A stretch of 64,000 bases of DNA from Porphyra umbilicalis (taxonomy: Eukaryota > Rhodophyta > Bangiophyceae > Bangiales > Bangiaceae): positions 248,001 to 312,000 of the forward strand of contig KV918777.1 of the NCBI GenBank assembly GCA_002049455.2. Direction: 5' to 3'. The position numbers were made by a program, and so were the translations under genes. This document shows, one piece after another, positions 36,507-46,380 of the stretch (position 1 is the stretch's first letter; each line of letters begins with the position of its first letter). The notes below the pieces were generated by a model. That model saw nothing but the letters and a program-made list of their open reading frames with translations. It did not search any database and was not told the origin of the DNA.

Positions 36507-38627
36507 TTACTCTGGCATGACAGAAGACGACAAGCTCACGACCATCCCCTCCTCTCTCAGTGGCGGCAATGCCGGCCAACCTGCCGTCACCCCAGCGCAC
36601 CAGGGGAGCCGGAAGCGTTTGGAGAGGTCCAAGTTGAGCTTGGTGAAGAAGGATGTGCGCAGAGAGAACTCGGAAGGCTCTGAACACTGCAAGGTGCGGA
36701 CGCGCAGGCCACAGCTTGGACCACCAAGCTCCTCGCCGAGGCCGGTCATGAACTGGTTGCGCGTGACGTCACACGCATCTTGAAACTTTGCGAGCGCATG
36801 GTTGACGTCGTTCGTGCCGTCATCGGATGCCGACTGGGTGACTGCAGTCCGGAGCTCACCTGCGCCGTTGTCGTGTTGGACGACGGCATCTTCAAACCCG
36901 ACGATGATCGTGTATGTGCCTCCTCCCGTCATCTTGGACTTGTTGACGCCCTTCTTGCGCCCGACCGCCTGGCTCGCACCGGCCGCGTCGCCGGTCGCAA
37001 ATACGGCCTTGTCCGACCCGCTGATCGCCGCTCTCTCACTATCCGCGTCGTCGACTGCAGCCGGGCAGCCGCCCATGCCGCCGCTCGCGTCGTTCACCTC
37101 ATCGTCGGTCTTGCAGTTCAACGCGACCATCTCTGTGTCCTCGTTGCGGCGCTCCACCCCTTCACCGTCTTCGCATTCCAACCCCATCTCGCTCTTGTCT
37201 AGCATGCCGCGAGTTTTGTCGCACAGCACGACCATCTTGCCGCGTTGCTGGTAGGATGGGTCCGTCAAAAAAGGGAAAATAACTGTGAGCAGGACGCCGC
37301 CATGCTCCCAGTACTTGTTGGGCGCCACCTCCTGAACGCAAAACGGCACGCGTTTTCCCTTGTTGAGTGGATCGGAGAGGACGAACTTCTTGGCTGCCTC
37401 GACCTCCTTGGCCAGCTTAGCGGCAATCATTGCCGGCGACGGAGGGGTACGAGAGCTGCCGCCCTTAGATGCATTGCTGGTTCGTTTGGCGCCGCTGAGT
37501 TCCTTGCGCCCCTTGCCGCTAGATGCCTTCACCCGACGGGCAACGCCAACTTTCGAAGGCGGCGGCACAGGCGGCAACCCCGGAGACGCGCGGTTGGCCG
37601 GTAACGGAGAGCCAGCCGACGCTGCCACCGCCGTGCCTGCGGTCAATGGTAGTGACAATGGGGACGCAGGCGCCGCTGCCAGTGCCGTAGCAGCAGCCAG
37701 CGCCGAATGTTTGGGGACAGCAACCTCTCGCGATGGCGTGTCTGAGGCTGCCACAGCCCGATCGGAAACGGCAGCCGGCACCACCTCGTCCGCCGATGCA
37801 GCTGCAAAGCTGATTACGGTTGTCCCTCGCGGAAGCGTGTCGGCGGCCGGAACAGCATGTTCAGGGGGCTGCTTACCGCTTGCAAGTTGAAGAGGCAGGG
37901 GGGATCCGCGACCAAGAGGGTCGTCGTCGGCCTCCATGTCGGCTCTTGGCATCCTTGGCGGCCGCGGGTCGTCAAAATGCCCGTCTTCGACACCTTGACC
38001 GACGGTCACACTGAATGGCACGCTGCCTTCCGCTCCGCCTGCGGTGCCGGCCAGTGCAAGCGTCTCAGCAGCAGAAGCAGCTGCCGCCAACTCCGAATCT
38101 CCAACCGGAAAACGGTCCTCATCCGCTGACGAGGGCGCACTGTCGCCCAACTCCCCATCAGAGGCGTCAGCCGTCGCCTCAGTGCATGGGCCGGCGACAG
38201 ACGGACCTGACAGCAGCACAGGTCGCAGGATGTCCAGCGTCCTCTGCACAGCGGGATTGACAGTAACCAGCGCTGCCTCCCAGTCAATCGAAACCCGCAC
38301 GAGCTCCCGTGAGGCGATGCTCGCGCTGCTGGCGCGAAAGGAGTCGAAGTGCGGTGGAACCCACTGTAGCTTGTAGAAGGATGGTAGGCTTCCCTTCATC
38401 GCGCAGCTCTTGACGTGCGTGCGGATCAAGCACTTGAGGTGTGCCGGGAGAGCATCGGCTTGGTTGTCATCACCATGAAGACAGAAGCTGTCCCGCAGCC
38501 GTACGTTGCTCACAAGCTGCCCGCGCTGCATTCGTAGCGGGTTGACCAGCTTTTGGACCAACTCCCATTGGAACGAAGGAGGCTGGGCACGGCACAAGTT
38601 CTTCTCCTGTTCAAACGGGTTTTGCAT
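36507..38627 (-). CDS. large orphan protein, unknown function
   Basis: An open frame of about 700 codons on the minus strand with balanced amino-acid use, unlike the compositional frames elsewhere. ATG 38627 is the first in frame; the frame is open a little further up to a TTG at 38666, so the start may instead be a splice junction. The N-terminal part (NLCRAQPPSFQWELVQKL...RLRDSFCLHGD) and C-terminal part (FVLSDPLNKGKRVPFCVQEV...WEHGGVLLTVIFPFL) look globular. The middle, about residues 160-380, is low-complexity Ala/Ser/Pro. I recognise no family or catalytic motif. It could be a host orphan gene or an ORF of an uncharacterised mobile element. Another minus-strand frame lies just upstream at 38797-39474. 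Confidence 0.5.
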   Translation of the reverse strand: MQNPFEQEKNLCRAQPPSFQWELVQKLVNPLRMQRGQLVSNVRLRDSFCLHGDDNQADALPAHLKCLIRTHVKSCAMKGSLPSFYKLQWVPPHFDSFRASSASIASRELVRVSIDWEAALVTVNPAVQRTLDILRPVLLSGPSVAGPCTEATADASDGELGDSAPSSADEDRFPVGDSELAAAASAAETLALAGTAGGAEGSVPFSVTVGQGVEDGHFDDPRPPRMPRADMEADDDPLGRGSPLPLQLASGKQPPEHAVPAADTLPRGTTVISFAAASADEVVPAAVSDRAVAASDTPSREVAVPKHSALAAATALAAAPASPLSLPLTAGTAVAASAGSPLPANRASPGLPPVPPPSKVGVARRVKASSGKGRKELSGAKRTSNASKGGSSRTPPSPAMIAAKLAKEVEAAKKFVLSDPLNKGKRVPFCVQEVAPNKYWEHGGVLLTVIFPFLTDPSYQQRGKMVVLCDKTRGMLDKSEMGLECEDGEGVERRNEDTEMVALNCKTDDEVNDASGGMGGCPAAVDDADSERAAISGSDKAVFATGDAAGASQAVGRKKGVNKSKMTGGGTYTIIVGFEDAVVQHDNGAGELRTAVTQSASDDGTNDVNHALAKFQDACDVTRNQFMTGLGEELGGPSCGLRVRTLQCSEPSEFSLRTSFFTKLNLDLSKRFRLPWCAGVTAGWPALPPLREEGMVVSLSSSVMPE

Positions 38628-38796
38628 AGAGATGAACGTGCAGGAGTATGCAGTCAAGTAAGACAACCACGGGAACGGCCGTCAGTATGAGCCGCAGCGT
38701 GTGCCGGGGTGTCGTTCGATAAAAGCGAGCACCGAGGCCGGAACAAGTCGCTTGGACGCGATGGCGGTCCACGAATGAGCAAGCGAAGAAAGAACG

Positions 38797-39474
38797 TCAC
38801 TGCCAACCACACCCCATTGCAATCACATAGCACCACAACGAACGAACCACAATGCGCCTCTTACACGCCATCTTCTTAGTGGTTGAGCCAAGTGCTGCCG
38901 CCAATGACACGGCCGTCTTGACCTCGCTCCGGTCTAGCTTGACTGTGAAAAAGCGCAGTAAAGCAGCCTCCGCGGCTTTGTCGTGCAGCCCGACCAGATG
39001 TCGTGCCTCCCAAGCCACGAGTGGAAGCGCCAACGTGGGAAAGCGCGAGCAAACAGTCGGAGGTGACGCATCAGGGGCGAGCAGCACCTGTAGCAGCGAT
39101 GCTGGCCCTTGCTCCGACAGGCGGGAGTTCCCAATAGCAGCAAGAGAGCGAGTGCGCCGCATGCTAGACATGGTGACAGCAAGGGGATCAAGTGGGACAA
39201 GGCCGATGCGGTTTCCCAAGAGGAGCACAGCGTGCTCGCCACAGCTGTCGTGACGGCACACGAGCTGTCGATATGGGGTCCGCCTACCCTCCGACACCCT
39301 CTCCTCACACGCTATGCGCTCTCCTCTCACCCCAGCGGTAAAAATAAACTGATAAAACGAGAAAGGTACGACGGCTGAACGAGCCACTGGTAAGAGCCAA
39401 GGTGAGCGGGCTACCAAAAGCTTGAGGGAGCGGTGCCAAGCCGCGAGGGAAGCAGCGTCGACACTGGCCAGCAT
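38797..39474 (-). CDS. possible upstream exon or separate small orphan protein
   Basis: A 225-codon open frame with balanced composition (for example AWHRSLKLLVARSPWLLPVARSAVV and LPLVAWEARHLVGLHDKAAEAALLRFFTVKL). Near its 3' end the minus strand reads ATGGCGTGTAAGAGG, in which GTAAGAG (38864-38858) is a good splice donor, so it may be spliced to the large downstream frame. The phases I tried did not give a convincing join. No family recognised. Confidence 0.3.
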   Translation of the reverse strand: MLASVDAASLAAWHRSLKLLVARSPWLLPVARSAVVPFSFYQFIFTAGVRGERIACEERVSEGRRTPYRQLVCRHDSCGEHAVLLLGNRIGLVPLDPLAVTMSSMRRTRSLAAIGNSRLSEQGPASLLQVLLAPDASPPTVCSRFPTLALPLVAWEARHLVGLHDKAAEAALLRFFTVKLDRSEVKTAVSLAAALGSTTKKMACKRRIVVRSLWCYVIAMGCGWQ

Positions 39475-41400
39475 TTTCGGGCCAGTTCTCGACCGACAAG
39501 ACGCTCATGACATTATCCCGCAGGCTGAGAGAGGCGCGGGTGCACGCCGTGTTGTCAGTCAACAGAATACGGCTCTAGGCGTCAACGGGCGCAAGTGATG
39601 AGCACCAGCAGTCACAGCCGCGCGTGCCGGGTGTCAGTCACTGCCAAGGGCGGCAGCGTGTCAACAATCGGCAGCGATGACGGCTACGGCCACGGGTGGG
39701 CGTCAGGGCGTCGCGTTAGTGCAGCTGGGGGATGCAGCTGCATCCATGCGCGAAGAGAGGGGCTGTCCCGCGCTGGTCTCAAGAGTCGGAGTAAGTCATA
39801 GACAGTGACGGGGCCTTACAAACGCCAAGTCACTGTGGTGAGCTGCGCTCGTCACATTTCCATACACAATGAACTCAAGGCACGACATATCTGGACGACA
39901 AATACATGCATTACTGCTCTGAAATTACTGTACGAAGGCGCCTTCGAAGCTGTAACACAAAAAGCAGAGCTTGAAGCCGGGCAACCAAAGAGGAACGCAA
40001 CTGGCTGACGTGCAGGGTGGAGCAAGGGCGGCGGCAGTAGCTCCTGCCGACACAAAAGCATCCTCCCAGCCGCCTCCGTCACGCCAATGGCCCCCGCGCA
40101 GCTGCGCCATTTTTTTGCGCGTGCGCGTGCACTGCCGTCCCCAACCGCCCAACAAGGTATACAGCGGATGCTTCCCCACTCGTCAATGGCATAAAAGCAA
40201 GACATTTTCGAGCAGTCAACAACATCTCCTCCACGACCCGGGCGGCGTCGCTGTGCAACGCGGGCCGCCCCTCGTCGGCTCACAAGAGACTGTGAGGGAA
40301 AAAAAGCAAACGGGCTGCTTCGAGAGGTCGACCGACGCAGCGCCGCCTGTCGTAATGCCTCTGACTCTCAGCGAAGCCGACGATGACCAGAGCGCGGCAG
40401 CGGCGGTCGTCTGAGGCGGAGAACAAGTGTGGCACGCACCACCAGGCGGCAGCTGTCGGCGAGACCCTCGCCAACGTCGACGACTCCGACAAGCCACCCG
40501 ACGCAAAGACGACCGGTAAAGTGGCGCTGGCAGCGCCGAGGGGGGCAGAAGGGCGAACGCATGGCGCCAGCGGCCGCTTGGGGCTTCCCCCGGCAGAGAA
40601 GCCTCACACGGCCGTTCAATGTTCACAATTGGCCGTATGGAAAAGCGGCGCAACAGGCCCCGCTCGCTAGCGTTACAAGGAGCGACAGAGACCACGAAAA
40701 GAGCGAGCAAACGGCGGCGCCGGCTGTCGGCGGGGGTCCATCGATTTGGCCGCCGCCGCGAAGGCGCCCAACGTCTCCGCAGTCGGCGCTGAGGAGCCGC
40801 ACAACTCTGCCTGCCGCCGAGTCACTGACCGATAGAGAGGGTGACAAGTCGAGTACACGGCGGTGACGTCCGTTGGCGTTGACCTTGTGGACGTTGCCGG
40901 CGCCCGGGAGCCGACGGACACAACTGCGCCCGGCTGCGTGGCGTAGACCGACAGAGAGGACAAGCAGAGTGAGCGAATGATGCCAGCAACAGCTGGCGAC
41001 CCCCGAGCTCACGGGTGCGATGCCGAGGATCCCGCACGATAGTCACCCAACGAGGAGCCAGCCATCCGAGGCCACTAGCTCACCAGCGCTGGCGGCCGGC
41101 GCTCCCACTCGGGTGGCAGGGACGTGGGTGCAATTTAGAAATCCAAAACGTGCGTGGGAGACAGGGTCAGTGCAGGACTGCGGAGGTGAGGACGAGGAAC
41201 GGAGCGATGGGGAAGGGGGAGAGAGCAGAAGTGGCGATTGTTTGCTCCGGCGAGAGCGGCCTCCTTGTGTTGTCGTCGTTCCGTCTCAAACTGAGGGTCC
41301 CAGTCAGCCAACAACGTACAGTGCCTCTTTGCCTTGCCTTGACGTTTCAAATTGGTGGCGGAGCGACAGTCAGTCAACGTGTCGAGATGCTGTTTACAGG
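39475..41400. other. no gene recognised
   Basis: Moderate-GC DNA with many short open frames on both strands and none showing domains. No RNA gene or clear repeat was found before the 94-bp array begins at about 41.4 kb. Confidence 0.4.
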
Positions 41401-41424
41401 ACGCTCCTTCGCCTGCTTGCCTGT

Positions 41425-42200
41425 GGCTGCCAGTCCTCGTTACCTCCCAGTCAGCTGGCACTAGAGTAAGCACTTTTCGGACTCCCATTGGACTACTCGA
41501 ACTGAGTCTAAAATCTCGATCTCGCCATCCAGACGTTACATATTCAATATCAGCCGGAGGGGTCCTCTTCATGGTGTACCCAGCAGAAGATCTGCAACTG
41601 GTCAGTCGTCGTCCAGCCGATGAGTCATCCGTTGCGACCCTGGGTCGTGACGGCAGCTGCCACGTCACCCCTCTTGCCTCCTTGCATTTGGCTGCCCGGG
41701 TGTGCCAGCTGATGGCACACTTGTTGCGACCCTGGATAGTGACAGCAGCTACAGCAGCTCTTTGACTGTCTCCTGTATCGCGGACCTGCCAGGGAGCCGC
41801 CAGCTCATGGGAGTCCCGCTGCAACCCTGCATAGTGGCAGCGGATGACACGTAGTCGCTCTTTTCTCCTATGTTTGTTGGCTGCTCCAGGCTACCAACTC
41901 ACGGATCGTTTGCTGGGACAATGAGCAGCACCGGTAGACGCCACGTAGTCACTCTTGTCCCCTGACTTCGTTGGACGCCTGGGGCTGCCAGCTCAAGGGT
42001 CACGCATTGTGATTGAAAATAAAACAGCAGCTTCCACGCAATCGCATTGCCCCGATGTGTTGTTGGCTGCTGGTGTGTACCAGCTCATGGCACACTCGTT
42101 GTGACCCTGGATGGACACAGCAGCTGCCACGTTACCTCCCCTGTCTTCTTTGTTGCGTGCCTACCTGGGAGCTATCAGCACATGCGAAACCTGGTGCGAC
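41425..42200. repeat. 94-bp tandem repeat array, at least seven diverged units
   Basis: The anchor (t/c)ccagct(c/g)a or a close variant begins at 41613, 41705, 41800, 41894, 41988, 42080 and 42175, which is a spacing of 92-95 bp. Possible older copies lie at 41430 and 41529. Each unit carries, in order, the anchor, gttg(t/c)gaccctgg, acagcagctgccacg and a ccccttgtct-type stretch. Units are diverged, so the array is old. It ends about 560 bp upstream of the CenH3-like gene. Confidence 0.8.
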
Positions 42201-42759
42201 CCTCGGCGTTGGAAGTAGCGTCCAAGACATGCCCCGCGCAGGGGTTGCGTTTTTTTTCGGACAGCTGACACATTGACAGTCGTCAAGTGGTTATCGACAT
42301 AGTAGGCCCACTCAAGGTCCGCCGCAGTCACGCCGTACCTCAAAACCTCCCGCGGCGCGTCATGCACAGTCAGAGCCTGTAGGTACGTGTCTGGGCTTGC
42401 TGCATGGAAGAGACTCCTTTTCTGGAACAGGAGGGGGTCGACGCGTGACAGCTGCAGCGCAGGTCAACTCATGACAGTGAATGACGGCCAGGACAGAGCA
42501 GCCATGACAGGGGCTACATCTTCTTTGCGTGTCCCGATTTCTCGGCTGGCTCGTCCGCCAACAGGGCCCCACCTGTGCATAAGAAAGACACGCAGCAACT
42601 TGGACTGTCAGAGCGGGGGGTGCCAACTGCCTCCACCCCCATCGGTCCTGCTGCCGCCGCCACCCCTGTCTGGGCGACGCCCAGTCCGCGCTCGAGTTCC
42701 TCAGCCCGCGCCACTCCCACCCCTACTCGCAGCGAGCGCGCCTCCCCCTTGCAAACGTC

Positions 42760-43182
42760 ATGGCGCGGACTAAGCGGGCGAGCGACGACTTGCTCAAGGC
42801 CAACACTGCCATTGCGAACGCAAGAAAGATGGTCAAGAAGGCGCCCCGGAAGAGCGGTCCCAGGACAAGCATCCTTCGGGAGAGGCCGCGCTACAGGCCG
42901 GGGGAGCTGGCGCTGAGAGAGATCCGGCAGTTCCATAAGACAACAATGCCCGTCATCCGCAAGCTTCCTTTTGTGCGCCTCGTACGCGAGCTCGCACAGA
43001 ACGCGGTTGCTACATCCTTCCGCTTCAAGGCAGATGCCCTCGCTGCGCTGCAAGAGGCAGCAGAGGCCTATGTTGTGCACCTCTTTGAGGATGCGAACCT
43101 ATGCGCTGTGCACGCCAAGCGCGTCACCATTATGAGCAAAGACATCCAGCTTGCGCGGCGCATTCGGGGCGAGCGGGCGTGA
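42760..43182 (+). CDS. divergent histone H3, candidate centromeric H3 (CenH3/CENP-A)
   Basis: A complete intronless 140-residue H3-fold protein with ATG in a good context (cgtcATGGcg). It begins MARTK but the tail then departs completely ([19 protein letters not shown]), losing the K9, K14 and K27 contexts. The core shows the CenH3 hallmarks. Gln in the RRFQK position is His (QFHKTT). Loop 1 reads [16 protein letters not shown], one residue longer than the [15 protein letters not shown] of canonical H3, and the FKTD Thr context is lost. The [14 protein letters not shown] helix resembles plant CENH3. The C-terminus ([20 protein letters not shown]) is nearly canonical, so the fold is intact. 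CenH3 replaces H3 at centromeres and recruits the kinetochore. A non-centromeric H3 variant is the alternative. Confidence 0.75.
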   Translation: MARTKRASDDLLKANTAIANARKMVKKAPRKSGPRTSILRERPRYRPGELALREIRQFHKTTMPVIRKLPFVRLVRELAQNAVATSFRFKADALAALQEAAEAYVVHLFEDANLCAVHAKRVTIMSKDIQLARRIRGERA

Positions 43183-45600
43183 TAGAATGCCTTCGTTTCA
43201 ACAAAGTGAGTGTGAGTGATGGCTTTGGTTTTCGTTTGTCACATCCCCGACGTAGTAGAACACGCGACATGCATCGTATCTATGCTCTGCAGTCGTACAA
43301 GTTGTAAAAAACAAAGCGATCGTTCTTCCGCAGTGAACGCGGCAAGCGCGGCGAAGGGAGCATAGCTTGTCACCTCCACACACGAGGGCACTGCCGCGGC
43401 CACGCCGGTCGCCTCGCGCGACGTTGCTTACGGTAGATCAGCTCATCGCGTGGTTGCTGTGTTATCGCCGACAGGGCCCGCTAACCACAGACTCACAACC
43501 GCCGGCCGCCGCGTTTTGCAAGCTGCAGCGGTGGCGGCCACTGCGCACGGCGGCTGGGCGCAACTGACTTGCCCCGGGCGCGAGCGGCAGCCGCAGTGAG
43601 CTCGGTGGCAGGCACCACTCCTTACTACAGCCGCAAGCGCCAGCAACATCACACGCGTCGCTCCGCACCCAGTTACCGACCGCGCAGCCCCGCAGCGTCG
43701 CACATCTCTCCGACGCGGCTCCGCCCACAGCACGTACCGCCGTGCACCACCTACCGCGATGCCGCCGTTCGGCCTCCAATCTTGTCTGACGTGGTACGCG
43801 GCGATGCACCGGATTGTCTGCGGCCGACGGGGAATTGCCCCGACAACGATAACAAGACGCAGCCCCACGATCCCCAAGGCAGCATCTCGGTCACGTATCA
43901 GGCAGTTGTCGAACTGACGCGTGTCGAACCCCTGGCAGCAAGGGACGCTGTCCAGCATGTTATTGTGCGAACTATGGCAGAGTCTCTGCCAAATCTATGG
44001 CCCGGGCCATGTGCCGCAAAATTACTTTGGTCTTCTGGCATTGACTCGTCCATCCAATATCAGGTGCCGTACATCGGCATGAACTAAGCTAACTAGAAGT
44101 TGTTCACATGAAAGTCGATATTGGGACGATGCTCATCAATTGTTGATGACTTCACCGCATCATAGTGAGTGTATTGCTTGTCGCCAGCCGCCGCTAACCC
44201 AACAGACGCAGTCGTGTCGCCGCCACAGCTGTCATCGTCTCCCCGTGACGTCGTCGTTGGGCATCTCTCCGTTGGCGTCCGAACCCCCCGCTCGTCATCG
44301 TCGAAACCCTCGCCCGTCGTCGCAGCCACCTCGCCCGTCGTCGCAGCCACCTCGCCCGTTGTGGCGACCCCCCCCTTGCCCCTCGTTACAACCCTCCTTC
44401 AGATGCCTTCACCCCTCAACCCGTCGTCAAGAACCCTTCCGGACGACGGACGCACTGCGTCCCTGCGCCTGTCGTCGTTGCGGCCAGTACACGCCATCTG
44501 CGCGGCGTGTAATTAGGAGATCGACGTGGTAACCAAGACGCGGACGCACGAGCCACTGATTCAGTGCGAGTGTCATGTCATGGAGGCCGGAAACGGCGGC
44601 AAGGTAAGAGGAGCTCGCGATTCGCTTGCCGTGATTGCTTTTATGGAGCTCGCCTCTCACTGGCCGTGATTGTTTGTATTTCCGCGTCCATTTTTATGGC
44701 CTCGAGGAGGTAGTGGCCGCTCCGCGCAGCCCCATCATGTTGCTTACATGCTGACTTGCAGGTGTGACCACTTTTCGCTTCCTCTTTCTGTTCTTCTTTT
44801 TTTTTTTGTCTGCTGCAGGGGAGGCGAAACCGATGATGGCACATAGGCCGAAGTCAGTGCGCACAAGCACGCTGCGCGGCCTACTGCAGTGGTGCGCCGC
44901 GACTACGCAGTCATGCGCGTGGCCGGCAATTGGCGCTCCGTCTCTGTTTCTCCGCGTGCCAGCTGCTGCTGTCACCGTCCTGCTTCCCGGCGGGCCAACA
45001 GCCAGCGTGTTTGTTGCGCGCCGTGTGGACAGCTGCAGTCGCCTCCGAGGCCGCTCCGCCTGTCCACTTACCCCCGCCTCACTACTAAAGGTTGTCTAGA
45101 GAGAAAGGTGCAGGGCCTCTTAGACTTCGCTGCCGCTCGTCTCATCCTAGGGCGTAGAATACGAGTCATGACTCCTTTTCGAACCGTCTTTGGGCCCTGT
45201 TCTTCGAGTTCACAGGTAGTTAGACATCTGTGTCGGAGCACTCGCGCCGCACGAAGTTGATTTTATCATGTCGCCTTCTGCAGTTATCACAGCACAGGCA
45301 TGAGACACGCAGCTGCTCCAGCCGCCCCTGTTCGTTTGCTCGCCGAAGCTCACTTTTACCTCGTCCGAAGAAGTGCCGGACGCAAGAGTGCCAGACGCAC
45401 AATGAGGTCGACAGTAACGTGGTCTGAAAGCCCAGCTTCTACTCGAGGTGGGGCTGTTTTGGTCGCAAGCATGAGACGGTTCGTACACACTAAACGCAAG
45501 ATCTGTGACGCAAGCACACTGCTTCCACGCAAAACGCATGTACACGGCACTGGCTCATTCCACATTCTACACTTCAGCATCGTCCAACACAAGTGCTGGG
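43183..45600. other. no secure gene; splice-acceptor-like tract near 44.8 kb
   Basis: Open frames at 43443-44087 exist on both strands without domains. At 44312-44355 a 21-bp unit (gcccgtcgtcgcagccacctc) is repeated in tandem. At about 44775-44818 an unusually strong pyrimidine tract (T-run of 11) ends in ctgctgcag, typical of a 3' splice site. It is followed by a 90-codon open frame, but no donor or gene model could be established. Confidence 0.4.
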
Positions 45601-45639
45601 CAGAACAGGTGATTGGCGATGGGGCGCCCCATAAGATGC

Positions 45640-46380
45640 CCGACGCCGCACCTCCCGCCGCCGCGGTGCTCGTCGACGAGACGGAGAGGAGAAGCTGCAA
45701 CAGACGGTGGCGTCCGTAGGCGTCGACGACGTCGGCCATGCAGCGGATTCCGACAGTGGGCCCAACCAGGGGAACAATATGGCGCCCGTCGAGGGGAACG
45801 AAACTGTGCCCAACGAGCTGACGGACAAGGGGCCGATGAGCGCCCCGGAAAGGTGCACGAGAAAGCGCTCCGGAAAACGCCCGACGCCGCGCCTCCCGCC
45901 GTCGCGGTGCTCGTCAACGAAGCGGAATCCGACAATGGGCCCGACAAGGGGAACAAAATGGCGCCCGTCGAGGGGAAAGAAAATATGCCCAACGAGGTGA
46001 CGGACAAGGGGCCAATGAAAGCCCCGGAAAGGTGCACGAGAAAGCGCTCCAGAACTCTCCCGACGCCGCGCATCCCGCCGCTGCGGAGCTCGTTGACGAG
46101 ACGGCGAGGAGGAGCTGCATCAGGCGGTGGCGGTGGCGTCAGTTGGCGTCGACGACGCGGCGTCTGCCACGAAGCGGAATCCGACAATGAGCCCACCAAG
46201 GGGAACAAAATGGTGCCCGTCGAGGGGAACGAAAAGATGCCCAACGAGGTGACGGACAAGCGGCCGATGAACGCCCCGGAAAGTTGGACGAGGACGCGCT
46301 CCAAGAAAATCCCGGCGCCAGGCTGCCCGATGGCGAGGTGTCCGTCAAGAGACACGGCGAGGAGGGGGGGTAAAAGCTGG
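45640..46380. repeat. decayed tandem repeat, 179-252-bp units, formerly coding
   Basis: The word gcgga(a/t)tccgaca begins at 45743, 45922 and 46174, each followed by the same 110-bp segment. Translated on the plus strand, all three copies give a related peptide of about 48 residues (ESDNGPDKGNKMAPVEG..., then MPNEVTDKGPM and APERCTRKRS), but in different frames. This indicates an ancestral repeat protein now broken by indels. I do not recognise the repeat. Confidence 0.65.

Noticed and set aside
36349-36783. Plus-strand frame of 144 codons opposite the large orphan ORF
   Set aside because: It overlaps the 3' end of the 700-codon minus-strand frame, has no domain, and is best explained as its shadow.
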